Assembly: GCF_020035535.1 (NCBI RefSeq)
Contig: NZ_CP083350.1
Location: forward strand, 1,002,501-1,066,500
Length of the DNA stretch: 64,000 nt
Source of the DNA: Ensifer adhaerens
GTDB lineage: Bacteria > Pseudomonadota > Alphaproteobacteria > Rhizobiales > Rhizobiaceae
Direction of reading: 5' to 3'
The position numbers were made by a program, and so were the translations under genes. Positions 62,414 to 64,000 of this stretch are shown here, one piece after another; within the stretch, counting starts at the first letter, position 1, and every line of letters starts with the position of its first letter. The notes under the pieces were generated by a model that was not told where the DNA came from, ran no database searches, and worked only from the letters and a program-made list of their open reading frames with translations.

Positions 62414-63547
62414 ATGCGGTTTTTCAATGGGGTGGCTGCGGCCGCCACGGGCCTTTGTGTGCTTTTTTCAACGGCAGCCTTCGCTGATGTCGTGACGTTG
62501 AAAGATGTCACGGGCCGGGATGTCGAGGTCAATGTGCCGGTCGAGCACGTGATCCTCGGCGAAGGGCGCCAGATCTATTTCCTCGGCGCGCTCGATCGTG
62601 ACGAGCCGTTCAAGCATGTCGTCGGCTGGCGTGACGATCTTGCGAAGGCGGATCCTGAAAGCTACGCCGCCTACCTCGAAAAATACCCTGATATCGCCAA
62701 GCTGCCGACCTTCGGCGGCATGAAGGACGGCACCTTCGACATTGAGCAGGCGGTGGCGCTGAAGCCCGATGTCGTCCTGATGAACGTCGACGCCAAGACG
62801 GCGACGGAAGAGGCCGGCTACATCGAAAAGCTCGCCAAGGTCGGCATCCCGCTCGTCTATGTCGACTTCCGCGAAAAGCCGATGGAAAACACCGAGCCGA
62901 GCATGCGCGTGATGGGCAAGCTGCTCGGCAAGGAGGAGAAGGCCGAGGAGTTCATCAAGTTCCGCGCCGAGAGCATCGCCAAGGTGACCGACGTCCTGGC
63001 GAAGGCCAACCCGAAAAAGCCGCTGGTTTTCGTCGAACGCGCCGGTGGCTATTCCGACGATTGCTGCATGTCTTTCGGTAACGAGAATTTCGGCAAGATG
63101 GTCGAGTTCGCCGGCGGCGTGAACATGGCGAAGGACATCATTCCCGGCACCTTCGGCGTGGTCAATCCGGAACAGATCATCGCTGCCAACCCGGACCAGA
63201 TCATCATTACCGGCGGCAACTGGCAGGGATACGTGCCGGGTGGCGCCTGGGTTGGTGTCGGCTATGGCGCCGATGAAAAGGAAGCTGCCCGCAAGCTCGA
63301 AAACCTGACCGAGCGGCCGGCCTTCACCGGCGTCCAGGCGGTCAAGAACGGCCAGGTCCATGCGATCTGGCACCAGTTCTACAACAACCCCTACCAGTTC
63401 GTCGCGATCCAGCAGATCGCCAAGTGGCTGCATCCGGATCTCTTTGCCGATCTCGACCCGGAAGCGACGTTCAGGGAATTGCATGAGCGCTTCCTACCGC
63501 TTCCCTACAAGAGCGGCTACTTCGTCTCGCTGACGTCAGCAAAGTAA
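62414..63547 (+). CDS. Iron/heme/siderophore-type ABC transporter substrate-binding protein
   Basis: A 377-residue periplasmic protein of the TroA/FepB-like class (periplasmic-binding family 2). The signal peptide is residues 1-24 (cleavage after AAFA). The mature start VVTLKDVTGRDVEVNVPVEHVIL is the family pattern; VALKPDVVLMNVDAKTA and DQIIITGGNWQGY are lobe strands. GGAGC precedes the ATG. The IRO box upstream points to iron control. The next gene is a paralogue in tandem. Confidence 0.85.
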   Translation: MRFFNGVAAAATGLCVLFSTAAFADVVTLKDVTGRDVEVNVPVEHVILGEGRQIYFLGALDRDEPFKHVVGWRDDLAKADPESYAAYLEKYPDIAKLPTFGGMKDGTFDIEQAVALKPDVVLMNVDAKTATEEAGYIEKLAKVGIPLVYVDFREKPMENTEPSMRVMGKLLGKEEKAEEFIKFRAESIAKVTDVLAKANPKKPLVFVERAGGYSDDCCMSFGNENFGKMVEFAGGVNMAKDIIPGTFGVVNPEQIIAANPDQIIITGGNWQGYVPGGAWVGVGYGADEKEAARKLENLTERPAFTGVQAVKNGQVHAIWHQFYNNPYQFVAIQQIAKWLHPDLFADLDPEATFRELHERFLPLPYKSGYFVSLTSAK

Positions 63548-63604
63548 GCGCATCGACGGCCGGAGGAGGGGAGGTCTCCGGCGAGGCGACCGAAAGGAAT
63601 GAGA

Positions 63605-64000
63605 ATGTCGATCTTCAGGAAAATCGCGTCGGCGACGATCGCCGCAATCGTGCTGGCGGCTCTGCCGGTCAGCGCGGCGCAGATCATCGATGTCACCGGC
63701 CGGCGGGTCGAGATTGCGCTGCCCGCCGAGCGCGTGCTTCTGGGTGAGGCCCGGCAGGTCCATGTGGCAGCAGCGCTGAAAGGAGAGCATGTCTTCGACA
63801 CGATCGTCGGCTGGCGCGACGATCTCCTGAAGAAGGACCCGGATTCCTACGCCGCCTATCTCGAGCGCTTCCCCGAGATCGAGAAGCTGCCACGCTTCGG
63901 CTACATCCCATCGGGTGATTTCAGCCTCGAGGCGGCCATTGCGCTCAAGCCCGACGTGCTGACCCTCAACCTCGAGGCCGAAAAGGCAGTCGAGGAATCG
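63605..64000 (+). CDS. Second iron/heme-type ABC substrate-binding protein (partial, 3' end outside window)
   Basis: The first 132 residues of a paralogue of the preceding gene. A signal peptide ends at about VSAA; then IIDVTGRRVEIALPAERVLLGEARQVHVAAAL follows. Shared blocks include VGWRDDLL, DPDSYAAYLERFPEI and AIALKPDVLTLN. AAAGGAATGAG precedes the ATG. The frame is open to the last base of the window. Permease and ATPase genes are expected beyond the edge. Confidence 0.85.
   Translation, partial: MSIFRKIASATIAAIVLAALPVSAAQIIDVTGRRVEIALPAERVLLGEARQVHVAAALKGEHVFDTIVGWRDDLLKKDPDSYAAYLERFPEIEKLPRFGYIPSGDFSLEAAIALKPDVLTLNLEAEKAVEES

Overview
The window is GC-rich, densely packed alphaproteobacterial DNA and reads as Rhizobiales, most likely Ensifer/Sinorhizobium. 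The evidence is the gene sets: a hydroxyproline (hyp) catabolic locus, an alpha-galactoside (agp) locus with two GH4 alpha-galactosidases around one ABC transporter, thiOSGE behind a TPP riboswitch, bioBFDAZ with BioR boxes, and a nir/nor denitrification cluster. Such catabolic and vitamin loci are typical of the pSymB-type chromid of this genus, so a chromid or megaplasmid is a reasonable inference, but no replication genes are present to prove it. I found no tRNA, rRNA, CRISPR array or insertion sequence.

Layout. 1-7.0 kb: hydroxyproline catabolism, with a polar amino acid ABC transporter (one permease cut by the window edge), 2-oxoglutarate semialdehyde dehydrogenase (hypH), a pyrroline-2-carboxylate reductase-type enzyme (hypS), pyrroline-4-hydroxy-2-carboxylate deaminase (hypD) and an FCD-type GntR regulator (hypR). 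Similar GT-N2-AC operators lie before all these units. 7.3-9.0 kb: a DUF1127 mini-protein, a GNAT acetyltransferase and an EVE-domain protein. 9.0-19.1 kb: agpT (AraC regulator) divergent from agaL1-agpABCD-agaL2. 19.2-21.3 kb: an OmpR/EnvZ-like two-component pair. 21.5-24.1 kb: a patatin lipoprotein and a GH25 lysozyme-like lipoprotein. 24.2-31.8 kb: a very large cyclase-AAA-TPR protein whose stop overlaps the start of a radical SAM protein, divergent from a lipoprotein amidohydrolase.

31.8-34.7 kb: thiOSGE with a TPP riboswitch directly ahead of thiO and no thiC. 35.0-40.1 kb: bioBFDAZ, tightly overlapped. 40.1-44.8 kb: ubiTUV (oxygen-independent ubiquinone synthesis) divergent from ubiD-ubiX. 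44.8-61.5 kb: the denitrification and nitric-oxide region: nnrU, a hemerythrin, a 51-residue membrane protein, norEF, norCBQD, an orphan WapI-like immunity protein, hemN, an uncharacterised DUF2249 / 12-TM / double-DUF2249 / DUF59 operon, nnrS, nirK-nirV and nnrR. Eight TTG-N8-CAA boxes sit at activator-like distances before the hemN, ubiTUV, nor, nir, nnrS and DUF2249 units. This suggests one Crp/Fnr-type low-oxygen/NO regulon that couples denitrification to oxygen-independent heme and quinone synthesis. 61.5-64 kb: a methyltransferase divergent from two tandem iron/heme-type substrate-binding proteins, with an IRO (RirA-type) box between them; the last gene runs off the edge.

The parts least explained by known biology are the soluble-adenylyl-cyclase-like giant protein with its radical SAM partner, and the DUF2249 operon inside the denitrification cluster.
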